From Microlunatus panaciterrae (GTDB lineage Bacteria > Actinomycetota > Actinomycetes > Propionibacteriales > Propionibacteriaceae), in NCBI RefSeq assembly GCF_016907535.1, contig NZ_JAFBCF010000001.1:1116001-1180000 (forward strand): 64,000 nt of DNA. The letters run 5' to 3'. Made by a program: the position numbers and the translations under genes. Shown piece after piece: positions 45,278 to 54,501 of this stretch (position 1 is the stretch's first letter; each line of letters begins with the position of its first letter). Under the pieces are notes generated by a model. It made no database searches and was not told where the DNA came from. It worked only from the letters and a program-made list of their open reading frames with translations.

Positions 45278-45754
45278 TCAGTGATCACCCCCGCGGAGTT
45301 GGCTGACGGCATGCAGCAGTATCGGGGCCAGCACTGCCATCCCGTCCCGCGCTCCTCCGCTGGAACCCGGCAGGTTGACGATCAGGGTCCCGCGGGCGGT
45401 GCCGGCCAGCCCTCTGCTGAGGACGGCGGTCGGGACCCCCTGGTCCCAGCCGTAGCGGGCGACCGCCGCCGCCAGCTGCGGCAGCTCACGGTCCAGCAGC
45501 GGCCGGGTCATCTCCGGCGTCTGGTCGGTGGGGTTCAGACCCGTACCGCCCGTCGTCAACACCACCGCGTGCCCGGCCGCGACCGCCTCGGTCAGCGCAA
45601 CCGCCACCGGCGGGCCGTCGGGCACCACCAGCGGATCGCCGACCTCGAAGCCGAGCTCGGCCAGTCCGGCGACCAGGATCGGGCCGGACCGGTCCGCATA
45701 CACGCCGGCCGCGGCCCGCGAGGACACGGTGATGACCAGCGCGCTGTGGCTCAT
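45278..45754 (-). CDS. mog: Molybdopterin adenylyltransferase-type protein (MogA/MoaB)
   Basis: A 158-residue protein of the MogA/MoaB fold, which adenylylates molybdopterin before molybdate insertion. VLTTGGTGLNPTDQTPEMTRPLL is the signature active-site loop and LIVNLPGSSGGARDGM the nucleotide/ligand loop. Its start overlaps the end of moaC by 4 bases. With moaC and moeA it forms a molybdenum cofactor operon. Confidence 0.92.
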   Translation of the reverse strand: MSHSALVITVSSRAAAGVYADRSGPILVAGLAELGFEVGDPLVVPDGPPVAVALTEAVAAGHAVVLTTGGTGLNPTDQTPEMTRPLLDRELPQLAAAVARYGWDQGVPTAVLSRGLAGTARGTLIVNLPGSSGGARDGMAVLAPILLHAVSQLRGGDH

Positions 45755-46251
45755 CGCGGGCCGGTCACCGAGCGCTGCCAGTCGCCGCTCCGGCCACCCG
45801 ACTTCTGCTGCACCAGGATGTCGGTGATCACCGCCTCGCGGTCGATGGCCTTGATCATGTCCACCACGGCCAACGCGGCAACCGACACGGCCGTCAGCGC
45901 CTCCATCTCGACCCCGGTGCGCTCGGTGGTCCGCACCGTGGCCGCGATCTCCACCCCGTCATCCACGACGTTGATCAGGACGTCGACACCGCTCAGGAAG
46001 AGCGGATGACACAGCGGCACCAGCTCCGGCGTCCTCTTGGCCCCTTGGATGCCCGCAATCCGGGCCACCGCCAACGCGTCGCCCTTCGGCACCGACCCCT
46101 CGCGAAGCGCGGCCACACATTCGGGACTCAGCTGGACCCGGCCGGTGGCCGTGGCCGTGCGGGCGGTGACCTCCTTGCCGGAGACGTCGACCATCCGGGC
46201 GTCGCCGCTCGGGGAGAGGTGCGGGAACTGCGGCCCGCCGGACTCGGCCAT
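45751..46251 (-). CDS. moaC: Cyclic pyranopterin monophosphate synthase MoaC
   Basis: A 166-residue protein that with MoaA converts GTP to cPMP, the first molybdenum cofactor step. MVDVSGKEVTARTA, GKGDALAVARIAGIQGAKRTPELVPLCHPL (two adjacent motifs) and VEMEALTAVSVAALAVVDMIKA are all diagnostic, including the catalytic lysine region DMIKAIDR. Length is normal. It begins 3 bases after moeA and overlaps mog. moaA is not in the window. Confidence 0.95.
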   Translation of the reverse strand: MAESGGPQFPHLSPSGDARMVDVSGKEVTARTATATGRVQLSPECVAALREGSVPKGDALAVARIAGIQGAKRTPELVPLCHPLFLSGVDVLINVVDDGVEIAATVRTTERTGVEMEALTAVSVAALAVVDMIKAIDREAVITDILVQQKSGGRSGDWQRSVTGPR

Positions 46252-46254
46252 GGC

Positions 46255-47580
46255 TCAGTCGTCCTCGTTCAGCAGCCAGACGACGACCTCGTCGCCGGCC
46301 GCCACGAGCTCGGTCTCCTCAGCCAGCAGGACCAGCGCGTTGGCCCTGGAGAGGTCGCCCAGCAGATGCGAGCCGTGGCCACCGGCCAGTTCGACCTGGC
46401 GGGAGCCGTTCTCGTCGTAGGTGACGATCCCGCGCGCCAGCTGGACCTTGCCCGGGATCGACGTGATGGCGTGGCTGGCGACGCAGCGGACCGCGGTGCG
46501 GCCGTAGGGCCGCGTGCCCATCAGCTTGCGGATGGCCGGCCGGACGAAGGCCTCGAACGAGACGAAGGCGCTGACCGGGTTGCCCGGCAGCATGATCATC
46601 GGCGTCCGGTCCTCACCAATCAGGCCGAAGCCCTGCGGTTTGCCCGGTTGCATCGCCACCTGGGCGAAGTCCGTCGCCCCCATCTCCGGCATGACCGCCT
46701 TCACCACATCGAAGTCACCCTGGCTGACACCGCCGGTGGTCAGGATGAGGTCGGCGCGTACCTGCTGGTCGGAGATGGTCTGCTTGACCTCCTCCGGGTC
46801 GTCGCTGACCAGGCCGACCCGGAAGACCTGGGCGCCCGCAGCCCTGGCCGCAGCGGCCAGCATGTAGGAGTTGGAGTCGTAGATCTGGTCGGCGCTGTCC
46901 AACGGCAGCCCGGGCTCGACCAGCTCGGAGCCGGTGGAGACCACGACCACCCGCGGCCGCGGGCGGACCAGCACCTTGTCCAGACCGATGGCAGCCAGCA
47001 GACCGATGGCACGAGGTCCCAGCCTGTCCCCGGCGGAGAAGACCTGCGTGTCGGCCTCCACGTCCTCGCCGCGACGACGGATGTGCTGTCCCGCCTCCCG
47101 CGGAGCGAAGATCCTGACGTCCTGCTCGCCGCGGTCGGTGTCCTCGTACGGGATGATGGCGTCGGCGCCTGCCGGCACCGGCGCCCCGGTCATGATCTTC
47201 ATGGCGGTCCCCGGCGACAGCGGGTGGGAGGCCGACTTCCCGGCCGCGATCTCCCCGACGACGGGCAGGATGACCGGCGACCCCGGCGTGGCATCTGCGA
47301 CGTCCGCCGCTTGCACGGCGTAGCCATCCATGGCCGAGTTGTCGAAGCCGGGCAGGTTCACCGTCGAGACGATGTCCTCGCAGAGACTCAGGTCCAGGGC
47401 GTCCAGAATCTGCTGCCCGAACGGGGGCAGCTCCTCGATGCAGTCGAGCAGGTAGTCCCGGTGGTCGGCCAGCGAACGGAGGCCGTCGGGCCTCGCTGCG
47501 GGCGGCTCCGGCAACGACGGGAGCGCGTGCTGCGCCGGCGCCTCGGGTTCTGGGGACTTCTTACGGCCGAACAATGGCAT
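46255..47580 (-). CDS. moeA: Molybdopterin molybdotransferase MoeA
   Basis: A 441-residue enzyme that inserts molybdenum into adenylylated molybdopterin. After a 35-residue variable N-terminus (GRKKSPEPEAPAQ), LPGFDNSAMDGYAV and IMTGAPVPAGADAIIPYEDT are the signature motifs. LTTGGVSQGDFDVVKAVM and MLPGNPVSAFVSFEAFVRP mark the MoCF-like domain. The ATG at 47580 follows AGGGTG. It is first in the moeA-moaC-mog-rimJ set and divergent from the cyclo-ligase gene. Confidence 0.95.
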   Translation of the reverse strand: MPLFGRKKSPEPEAPAQHALPSLPEPPAARPDGLRSLADHRDYLLDCIEELPPFGQQILDALDLSLCEDIVSTVNLPGFDNSAMDGYAVQAADVADATPGSPVILPVVGEIAAGKSASHPLSPGTAMKIMTGAPVPAGADAIIPYEDTDRGEQDVRIFAPREAGQHIRRRGEDVEADTQVFSAGDRLGPRAIGLLAAIGLDKVLVRPRPRVVVVSTGSELVEPGLPLDSADQIYDSNSYMLAAAARAAGAQVFRVGLVSDDPEEVKQTISDQQVRADLILTTGGVSQGDFDVVKAVMPEMGATDFAQVAMQPGKPQGFGLIGEDRTPMIMLPGNPVSAFVSFEAFVRPAIRKLMGTRPYGRTAVRCVASHAITSIPGKVQLARGIVTYDENGSRQVELAGGHGSHLLGDLSRANALVLLAEETELVAAGDEVVVWLLNEDD

Positions 47581-47692
47581 GGCCAACACCCTAGGGGAAC
47601 CCCTCGGCGAATCCGCAGAGGACGTGGCAGGTCGAGCGGCCGCACCTCCGAGGGCTGCCTGCCACTCTGGCTGCCTCGCCTGTGACTGGCCC

Positions 47693-47698
47693 TACGCT
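47693..47698 (+). promoter_or_regulatory. -10 element of the cyclo-ligase gene (leaderless)
   Basis: TACGCT ends 6 bases before the ATG at 47705. The spacing fits a leaderless mRNA. Confidence 0.45.
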
Positions 47699-47704
47699 GA
47701 GGCC

Positions 47705-48361
47705 ATGGTTGATGCGCAGGGTCAGGGACAGTCAACGGCTGATGCGGCCGCGCTGCAGGAGGCCAAGGCGCTGCTCCGTGAGGCAGTCCTGCTGCGCCGG
47801 GAGACGCGGACGGCAGCCGAGCGCACGCAGCAGGACCTGGCTCGGTTCGCGCAACTCCAGAAGGCCCTCGAACCCTCGCTCGGCGGTCTGCAGACGGTGT
47901 CGGTCTACCTGTCCACCGGCGCGGAGCCCAGCACCCTGCAGCTGATCGGCTGGCTGGCGGCCCACGACATCACTGTTCTGCTGCCCGTACTGAGCGGAGG
48001 CCCGGACGGGATCCGCAAAAGCCAGCCGGACTGGGCGCCCTACGGGGGACCCGACCGGCTGCGAATCGGCCCCCATTCCATCCTTGAACCGACCACAGCG
48101 CCGCTGGGTCCGCAGGCCCTGGCGCGGGCCGACCTCGTGATCGCCTCGGCCCTCGCGGCGAGCGCCGAAGGTGACCGGCTCGGTCGAGGCGGCGGCTGGT
48201 ATGACCGTGCTCTCGAGCACGCGTCGCAAGCGGCCGAGACCTGGGTCCTGCTCAACGACGAAGAGGTCCTCAAGATCATTCCGACTCAAGCATGGGACCG
48301 GCGAGTGGACGTGCTGGTCACGCCCTCCCGGCTGATCCGCACTTCCCCCCACGCGGCCTGA
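47705..48361 (+). CDS. 5-formyltetrahydrofolate cyclo-ligase family protein
   Basis: A 218-residue protein of the 5-FTHF cyclo-ligase (MTHFS) family, which uses ATP to convert 5-formyl-THF to methenyl-THF. The substrate/phosphate motif GRGGGWYDRAL is intact, and WVLLNDEEVL and VDVLVTPSRLIR correspond to the conserved C-terminal part. The N-terminal helix AKALLREAVLLRRETR matches the usual K-x-x-LR motif with a Glu/Ala change. The neighbouring moeA and the order match Rv0992c in mycobacteria. galU, usually between, is absent. Confidence 0.9.
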   Translation: MVDAQGQGQSTADAAALQEAKALLREAVLLRRETRTAAERTQQDLARFAQLQKALEPSLGGLQTVSVYLSTGAEPSTLQLIGWLAAHDITVLLPVLSGGPDGIRKSQPDWAPYGGPDRLRIGPHSILEPTTAPLGPQALARADLVIASALAASAEGDRLGRGGGWYDRALEHASQAAETWVLLNDEEVLKIIPTQAWDRRVDVLVTPSRLIRTSPHAA

Positions 48362-48387
48362 ATCTGTCGGCACTTGCGCTCCCGCTC

Positions 48388-48640
48388 CGAAAACTCATCA
48401 GAACGCGACATTTCGCCCGCCCCAAAGCCGATCTGGCCGCAGAACTCAACAGAACGCGACATTTCAGCCGCCCCAGACCCGAACCGGCACCAGAACTCTT
48501 CAGAACGCGACATTTCGGCCGCCCCAGACCCGAACCGGCACCAGAACTCATCAGAACGCGACATTTCGCCCGCCCCAGACCCGAACCGGTACCAGAACTC
48601 AACAGAACGCGACATTTCGCCCGCCCCGCGCACCTTCCCC
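48388..48640. repeat. 51-bp tandem repeat, five copies
   Basis: AGAACGCGACATTTC recurs at 48400, 48451, 48502, 48553 and 48604, a fixed 51-bp period. Each unit has ACTCATC or ACTCAAC before it and CGCCCGCCCC after, then a variable stretch (CAGACCCGAACCGGCACC in the middle copies). The period is a multiple of three, so both strands stay open. It separates the convergent ends of the cyclo-ligase and ileS genes. Copies drift, and this is not a CRISPR array. Confidence 0.9.
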
Positions 48641-48662
48641 CGCATGCCTTCCCCCGCGCGGG

Positions 48663-51600
48663 TCAGGCTCGGGCGAGGGAGACGGAGACCTGCTGACCCT
48701 CACCGACGGAAACGATGGCTCCGTCGACCGGCGCATCGCTCACCTCCAGCGTGGTGGTCAGCGTCTCGGAGGTGATCAGGTCGGCATGCGCGTTGATCGC
48801 AGCCAGCACATCGGCGCTCCCACCGAGCCGCAGCGTGATCCGGTCGCTCACCTCGAGTCCGGCGTCGCGACGACCCTGCTGCACCGCCCTGACCACATCG
48901 CGAGCCAGACCCTCCGCCGCCAGCTCTGGCGTGACCGCTGTGTCCAAGATCACGAACCCGGACCGGGGCAGCATCGCGACTGCACGGCTGTCGTTCGGGT
49001 CGGCGTCATCGACCACGGTCTCCAGGGCATACTCCCCTTCCAGCAAAGCGATCCCGCCGGCGGTGACCGTCCCGTCATCAGCGACCGACCAGTCCCCGGA
49101 CTTGCTGCCGCGGATCGCCAGCTGCACGTCCCTACCCAGCCGCGGACCGGCGGCCCTGGCGTTGACCTGCAGCGACTGCCGGACACCGAAGCCACCGCCC
49201 GCGGCAGCCGAGATGTCGGTCAGCTCCAGCTCGCGTACGTTCACCTCATCGGAGATCAATTCCACAAACGGCTGCAGCGCGGCGGCATCATCAGCGACCA
49301 CAGAGAGCTTGGCCAACGGCAGTCGTACCCGCAGCCGCTCCGCCTTGCGTACCGCCGACGCGACCGAGCAGACCTCACGGGAGCGGTCCATAGCCGCGAC
49401 CAGCTGATCATCGGCCGGCAGCTGGTCGGCGTCGGGCCACTCAGCCAGGTGCACCGAGCGACCTCCGGTCAGGCCACGCCAGATCTCCTCCGAGGTCAGC
49501 GGCAGCAGCGGCGCCACCGCGCGGTTCGTCACCTCCAGCACCGTGTACAGCGTGTCGAAAGCGGCCTTGGACGCCTCGCTCTCGCCATCCCAGAACCGCT
49601 CCCTCGAGCGGCGGATGTACCAGTTGGACAGCACCTCCAGGAAACTCCGGGTGGCATCACAGGCCGCGGCCACGTTGAGCTGGTCGAGCTCGCTGGTCAT
49701 GGTCTGCACGAACTGTCGAAGCTTGGCCAGGATGTAGCGATCCAGCACATCGGTCGAGGTGGCGGAGAACTTCGCGTCATAGCCGGCACCGCCGTTGGCG
49801 ACGTTGGAGTAGAGCGAGAAGAAGTACCACGCGTTCCAGAGCGGGATCATCACCTGCCGCACCCCGTCACGGATCCCCTGCTCGGTGACGATCAGGTTGC
49901 CTCCGCGCAGGATCGGCGAGGACATCAAGAACCAGCGCATCGCGTCGGCGCCGTCCCGGTCGAACACCTCGTTGACGTCGGGATAGTTCCGCAGCGACTT
50001 GCTCATCTTCTGCCCGTCGCTGCCGAGCACGATCCCGTGACTGATGCAGTTGGAGAACGCGGGCCGGTCGAACAGGGCCGTCGCCAGCACATGCATGGTG
50101 TAGAACCAGCCGCGGGTCTGGCCGATGTATTCGACGATGAAGTCGCCCGGGTAGTGGTGCTCGAACCAGTCCGCATTCTCGAACGGGTAGTGCACCTGGG
50201 CGTACGGCATCGAGCCGGAGTCGAACCAGACATCGAGGACGTCCTCGATCCGGCGCATGGTGGAGCGGCCGGTCGGGTCGTCCGGGTTCGGTCGGGTCAG
50301 TTCGTCGATGTAGGGCCGGTGCAGGTCCGGCACCGAGACGCCGAAGTCGGCCTCAAGATCAGCCACCGAGCCGTACACGTCGATCCGGGGATACTCCGGG
50401 TCGTCGGACTTCCAGACCGGGATCGGACTGCCCCAGAAGCGGTTCCGGCTGATCGACCAGTCGCGGGCGCCGGCCAGCCACTTGCCGAACTGCCCGTCCT
50501 TAACGTGCTCGGGCACCCAGTTGATCTCCTGGTTGAGCTCCACCATCCGATCCCTGAAGGTGGTCACCTCGACGAACCAGCTCGACACCGCGCGGTAGAT
50601 GAGCGGGTTCCGACAGCGCCAACAATGCGGGTAGGAGTGGTCGTAGGTCTCGTGCCGCAGCAGCACCGTCCCGGGGGTGGTGGAACCGGCCGCCTCGCCG
50701 CGGGTGCAGGCCTTCAGGTCGTCGATGATCATGAGGTTGGCGTCGAAGACCTGGACCCCGGCGTAGTCACCCACCTCGGCGGTGAACCTGCCGGCCGCGT
50801 CCACCGGGACCACCGGGGTGATCCCGGCGACATCGGTGACCGCCTTGTCCTCCTCGCCGAAGGCGGGTGACATGTGCACCAGGCCAGTGCCGTCCTCGGT
50901 GGTGACATGGCTGCCGGACAGCACCGTGTGCGCATTCTCATTGCCGACGAAGTAGGAGAACGGCGGCCGGTAGGCCCGGCCCAGCAGGTCGGCACCCTTC
51001 AGCCGCTCGACCACGTGGTCGGCGGCGTCCTCGCCCAGCTCGCGGGCATAGGCAGCCAGCCGCGCCTCGGCCAGCAGGTAGCGCTCCCCCTCGTGCTCCA
51101 CCACGACGTAGTCGATGTCGTCACCGACCGCGATCGCCTGGTTGCTGGGCAGTGTCCACGGCGTCGTGGTCCAGATCAGCGCCAACTCACCCGTCTCCAG
51201 CCGGACACCGACGGTGACGGCGGGGTCCTGCCGGTTCTGGTAGACGTCGTCGTCCATCCGCAGCTCGTGATTGGACAGCGGTGTCTCGTCGTTCCAGCAG
51301 TACGGCAGCACCCGCATGCCCTCGTAGACGTATCCCTTGTCGTACAGGGTCTTGAACGCCCACAGGACGCTCTCCATGTAGTCCCGGTTGAGCGTCTTGT
51401 AGTCGTTGTCGAAGTCCACCCAGCGGGCCTGGCGGGTGACGTAGGCCTGCCACTCGTCGGTGTAGCGCAGCACCGACTCCCGGCAGGCGGCGTTGAACTC
51501 CTCGATGCCCAGGGCAAGGATGTCGTCCTTGGTCTTGAGACCGAGCTGGGACATCGCCTCAAGCTCGGCCGGCAGGCCGTGCGTGTCCCAGCCGAAACGC

Positions 51601-51896
51601 CGCTCGACGTGCCTGCCGCGCATGGTCTCGAAGCGGGGCACGATGTCCTTGACGTACCCGGTCAGCAGGTGACCGTAGTGCGGCAGGCCGTTGGCGAACG
51701 GCGGCCCGTCGTAGAAGACGAACTCGTTGGCCCCGTTCTCGCCGGTCGGGTTCTTGGCGACCGAGGCTCGAAAGGTGTCGTCGGCCTTCCAGTAGGCCAG
51801 CACCCGTTCCTCGAGCTCGGAGAACTTGGGGCTCGAGGGGATGCGGAAGGCCGCCTCGCCGTCGACGGGTCCGGTCGTTGCCTTGGGGTACATCAT
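48663..51896 (-). CDS. ileS: Isoleucyl-tRNA synthetase
   Basis: A 1077-residue class I synthetase of the longer, eukaryote-like type often found in actinobacteria. The HIGH-type motif lies in [16 protein letters not shown] and the KMSKS loop in [15 protein letters not shown]. An editing domain ([15 protein letters not shown]) and a C-terminal tRNA-binding region ([12 protein letters not shown]) are present. Zinc cysteines occur in HCWRCRN. Two adjacent ATGs start the gene, and expression is controlled by the T-box leader. This enzyme type is generally less sensitive to mupirocin than the bacterial type. Confidence 0.96.
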   Translation of the reverse strand: MMYPKATTGPVDGEAAFRIPSSPKFSELEERVLAYWKADDTFRASVAKNPTGENGANEFVFYDGPPFANGLPHYGHLLTGYVKDIVPRFETMRGRHVERRFGWDTHGLPAELEAMSQLGLKTKDDILALGIEEFNAACRESVLRYTDEWQAYVTRQARWVDFDNDYKTLNRDYMESVLWAFKTLYDKGYVYEGMRVLPYCWNDETPLSNHELRMDDDVYQNRQDPAVTVGVRLETGELALIWTTTPWTLPSNQAIAVGDDIDYVVVEHEGERYLLAEARLAAYARELGEDAADHVVERLKGADLLGRAYRPPFSYFVGNENAHTVLSGSHVTTEDGTGLVHMSPAFGEEDKAVTDVAGITPVVPVDAAGRFTAEVGDYAGVQVFDANLMIIDDLKACTRGEAAGSTTPGTVLLRHETYDHSYPHCWRCRNPLIYRAVSSWFVEVTTFRDRMVELNQEINWVPEHVKDGQFGKWLAGARDWSISRNRFWGSPIPVWKSDDPEYPRIDVYGSVADLEADFGVSVPDLHRPYIDELTRPNPDDPTGRSTMRRIEDVLDVWFDSGSMPYAQVHYPFENADWFEHHYPGDFIVEYIGQTRGWFYTMHVLATALFDRPAFSNCISHGIVLGSDGQKMSKSLRNYPDVNEVFDRDGADAMRWFLMSSPILRGGNLIVTEQGIRDGVRQVMIPLWNAWYFFSLYSNVANGGAGYDAKFSATSTDVLDRYILAKLRQFVQTMTSELDQLNVAAACDATRSFLEVLSNWYIRRSRERFWDGESEASKAAFDTLYTVLEVTNRAVAPLLPLTSEEIWRGLTGGRSVHLAEWPDADQLPADDQLVAAMDRSREVCSVASAVRKAERLRVRLPLAKLSVVADDAAALQPFVELISDEVNVRELELTDISAAAGGGFGVRQSLQVNARAAGPRLGRDVQLAIRGSKSGDWSVADDGTVTAGGIALLEGEYALETVVDDADPNDSRAVAMLPRSGFVILDTAVTPELAAEGLARDVVRAVQQGRRDAGLEVSDRITLRLGGSADVLAAINAHADLITSETLTTTLEVSDAPVDGAIVSVGEGQQVSVSLARA

Positions 51897-51944
51897 GGGG
51901 TCTCATCTCACTCGTGGTGCTGTGCCGATCACGAGGACGATGTC

Positions 51945-52113
51945 TCCACCGCGGTACCACCTCGCTTGCCGACGCCTGCGCCCTTGTGGGGCCGGCATCG
52001 ACCGCTCTGGTCCAAGGCTGTCACGGGCCCACCCGTCCGGTTCTAGTGAAGACCGGCGCCAGCGCCGTCTCGTTCTTCCGGAGGCTCACCGGTGATGGCC
52101 GGATCACTGCCTG
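51945..52113 (-). promoter_or_regulatory. Ile T-box riboswitch, translational type
   Basis: On the minus strand the T-box TGGTACCGCG lies at 51950-51959, complementary to the uncharged tRNA 3' end. The short stem I occupies about 52071-52108 with specifier codon ATC (rc of 52094-52096) set in CCGG-CCATCA-CCGG, as in the actinobacterial ileS T-boxes with an ultrashort stem I. GAGATGAG ahead of the ileS ATG would be sequestered when the tRNA is charged. High uncharged tRNA-Ile turns translation on. Confidence 0.88.
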
Positions 52114-52120
52114 TAGCCCG

Positions 52121-52126
52121 ATTCTA
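52121..52126 (-). promoter_or_regulatory. -10 element of the ileS transcript
   Basis: TAGAAT on the minus strand lies just upstream of the T-box leader, putting the start near 52114. TTGGCG about 20 bases further up is a weak -35. Confidence 0.5.
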
Positions 52127-52251
52127 GCCCGTGACCCCGGGCGCACCGCCAATCGATATCGACAGGCGTTTCGGCTCGTCATCGCAGCGGATGCCGCCAC
52201 TCCACGCGTGGGAGGCGATCCGCTCGCACGATGACCAGCCGATTCGTCTGT

Positions 52252-54501
52252 TCACGGCCGCAGCACGACCCGATCCGACTCGGCGTCGACCAGCTGGTCT
52301 CCCACTCGAACCCGCCAGGGCTTGTCGGTGCCGACGGCGTCCACGCTGAGCTGGTCTCCGTCCCGCCGGACCGTGAAGGTCGCCTCACCGACCGCGACGG
52401 TGCGCTCATCGCCGTCGGCGAACTCGAAGATCCCCAGGGTCACACCGTCGGCGTGGTCGTAGTCGGGCCGATCGCTCCGGCTGCCGCGTGGGATCACCGA
52501 TCCGGGTCGAACGAACAGCGGCAGCGAGTCGAAGCCGTACGTGTCCCGATGCCACCGTGGCCCGGCCAGCTTCTCCCCCGACAGCAGGTGGGTCCAGATG
52601 CCCTCCGGCAGGTAGAAGTCGACCGTGCCGTCCTCGCTGAACACCGGCGCCACCAGCAGCTGGTCGCCCAGCATGTACTGCGTCTCCACCGTGACCGCAC
52701 CCCTGTCGTCGGGAAACTCCATCACCATCGGGCGCATCACCGGCACCCCCTCGGTGTGGGCGATCCGACCGAGCCCGGACAGGTAGGGCATCAGCGACAT
52801 CTTCAGACGGGTGAAGTCCCGAGTGACGTCCACCGCCTCCTCGTCGAACACCCACGGCACCCGGTAGGAGCCGGACCCGTGCAGCCGGGAGTGCGAGGAC
52901 AGCAGGCCGAAGGCGACCCATCGCTTGAACACCGCCGGGTCCGGAGTGCCCTCGAATCCGCCGATGTCGTGGCTCCAGAAGCCGAAGCCGGAGAGCGCCA
53001 ACGACAGGCCGCCGCGCAGCGACTCGGCCATCGAGACGAAGGTCGACTCGCAGTCACCACCCCAGTGCACCGGGAACTGCTGGCCCCCGGCGGTCGCCGA
53101 CCGGGCGAACACCACAGCGTCGCCGTCGCCCCGCTCCTGCCGGAGCAGGTCGTGCACGCACCGGTTGTAGCGCTGTGCGTAGTAGTTGTGCATCAGCTCG
53201 GGGTCCGAGCCGTCGTGCCAGCGGACGCCCTCGGTCGGGACCCGCTCACCGAAGTCGGTCTTGAAGGTGTCGACACCCTGGTCCAGCAGGACCTTGAGCT
53301 TGCCGGCAAACCAGCCGCAGGCCTCAGGGTTGGTGAAGTCGACCAGAGCCATCCCGGCTTGCCACATGTCCCACTGCCAGACATCGCCGGACTCCGTCTT
53401 CAGCAGGTATCCGTGCTGCTTGCCCTCTCGGAACAGCTCGGACCGCTGGGCGATGTAGGGGTTGATCCAGGCCGAGATGTGCACCCCCTTCGCCTTCAAC
53501 CGGGCGAGCATGGCCGCCGGCTCGGGGAACAGGTCAGGGTCCCAGACCAGGTCGCACAGATAGAACTGGCGCATCCAGAAGCAGTCGAAGTGGAAGACGC
53601 TCAGCGGGATCCCCCGCTCAGCCATCCCGTCGATGAACGAGCCCACGGTGGCCTCGTCATAGCTGGTGGTGAACGAGGTGGAGAGCCACAGCCCGTACGA
53701 CCAGTCCGGCACCTGCGCCGGGCGGCCGGTCAACGCCGTGTACTTGGTCAGGATCTCCTTCGGCGTCGGACCGTAGATGACGTAGTACTGCAGCCGCTGG
53801 CCCTCGACCGAGAACTGGCTCCGAGAGACGACCTCCGAGCCGACCTCGAAGCTGACCCGCTCGGGATGGGCCACGAACACCCCGTAGCCGGCGTCGGTGA
53901 GATAGAACGGGATGTTCTTGTACGCCTGCTCCGAGGCGGTTCCGCCGTCGGCGTTCCAGATGTCGATGGACTGGCCGTTCTTCACCAGCGCACCGAACCG
54001 CTCCCCCAGCCCGTAGACGTGCTCGCCGACGCCGAGTCCCAGCTGCTCGCGGACGAAGTGGCGACCGGCCGCGTCGGTGATCACTCCGACGCCACGGGAG
54101 GTGGAGGAGGTCAGCGTCCGCCCCTCGGCGGTGAAGTCCAGGGACCACTCGCCGCTGGCGGCTACCGTGGCGGTCAACTGCCCGGAGGAGAACGTGGCCG
54201 CACCACCATCGGCCGGTACGTCGATCTGGACCACCGGGTGGGTGCGGTTGAGCTCGAACGCCGGGCCGCGTTCTTGCACACCTTGGAAGTGTTCGATCCG
54301 AACACCGATCACGTCCTCGGCCGGCGCATCGAGGGTGATGGTGACGACCGGACGGTTGAGCGTGTCGCCACGCCCGGTGATCGGCGCGGTCGCCGCAAAG
54401 ATCGTCAGCTCATCCTCGGAGGCGCTGATCTCGTCCACGCCACGCGGGCGCAGGATGGTGACACCTGGCAGGGCCTGCCAGTAGCCGTCGGTGAACTTCA
54501 T
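52252..54501 (-). CDS. GH31 alpha-xylosidase (YicI-like)
   Basis: A 749-residue glycoside hydrolase that removes alpha-linked xylose or glucose. The catalytic nucleophile is D416 in FKTDFGERVP, the same sequence and the same number as E. coli YicI. The acid/base is D483 in HWGGDCEST. The N-terminal beta domain, the (beta/alpha)8 barrel from about residue 265 and C-terminal beta domains are all present (YGLGERFGALVKNGQ; FWSHDIGGFEG). There is no signal peptide. Its start overlaps the GH42 stop by 4 bases. It likely acts on isoprimeverose or xyloglucan oligosaccharides after import. Confidence 0.92.
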   Translation of the reverse strand: MKFTDGYWQALPGVTILRPRGVDEISASEDELTIFAATAPITGRGDTLNRPVVTITLDAPAEDVIGVRIEHFQGVQERGPAFELNRTHPVVQIDVPADGGAATFSSGQLTATVAASGEWSLDFTAEGRTLTSSTSRGVGVITDAAGRHFVREQLGLGVGEHVYGLGERFGALVKNGQSIDIWNADGGTASEQAYKNIPFYLTDAGYGVFVAHPERVSFEVGSEVVSRSQFSVEGQRLQYYVIYGPTPKEILTKYTALTGRPAQVPDWSYGLWLSTSFTTSYDEATVGSFIDGMAERGIPLSVFHFDCFWMRQFYLCDLVWDPDLFPEPAAMLARLKAKGVHISAWINPYIAQRSELFREGKQHGYLLKTESGDVWQWDMWQAGMALVDFTNPEACGWFAGKLKVLLDQGVDTFKTDFGERVPTEGVRWHDGSDPELMHNYYAQRYNRCVHDLLRQERGDGDAVVFARSATAGGQQFPVHWGGDCESTFVSMAESLRGGLSLALSGFGFWSHDIGGFEGTPDPAVFKRWVAFGLLSSHSRLHGSGSYRVPWVFDEEAVDVTRDFTRLKMSLMPYLSGLGRIAHTEGVPVMRPMVMEFPDDRGAVTVETQYMLGDQLLVAPVFSEDGTVDFYLPEGIWTHLLSGEKLAGPRWHRDTYGFDSLPLFVRPGSVIPRGSRSDRPDYDHADGVTLGIFEFADGDERTVAVGEATFTVRRDGDQLSVDAVGTDKPWRVRVGDQLVDAESDRVVLRP

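Noticed and set aside
48388-48640. CRISPR array
   Set aside because: The unit is 51 bp with spacers that are themselves near-copies of each other, and there are no cas genes.
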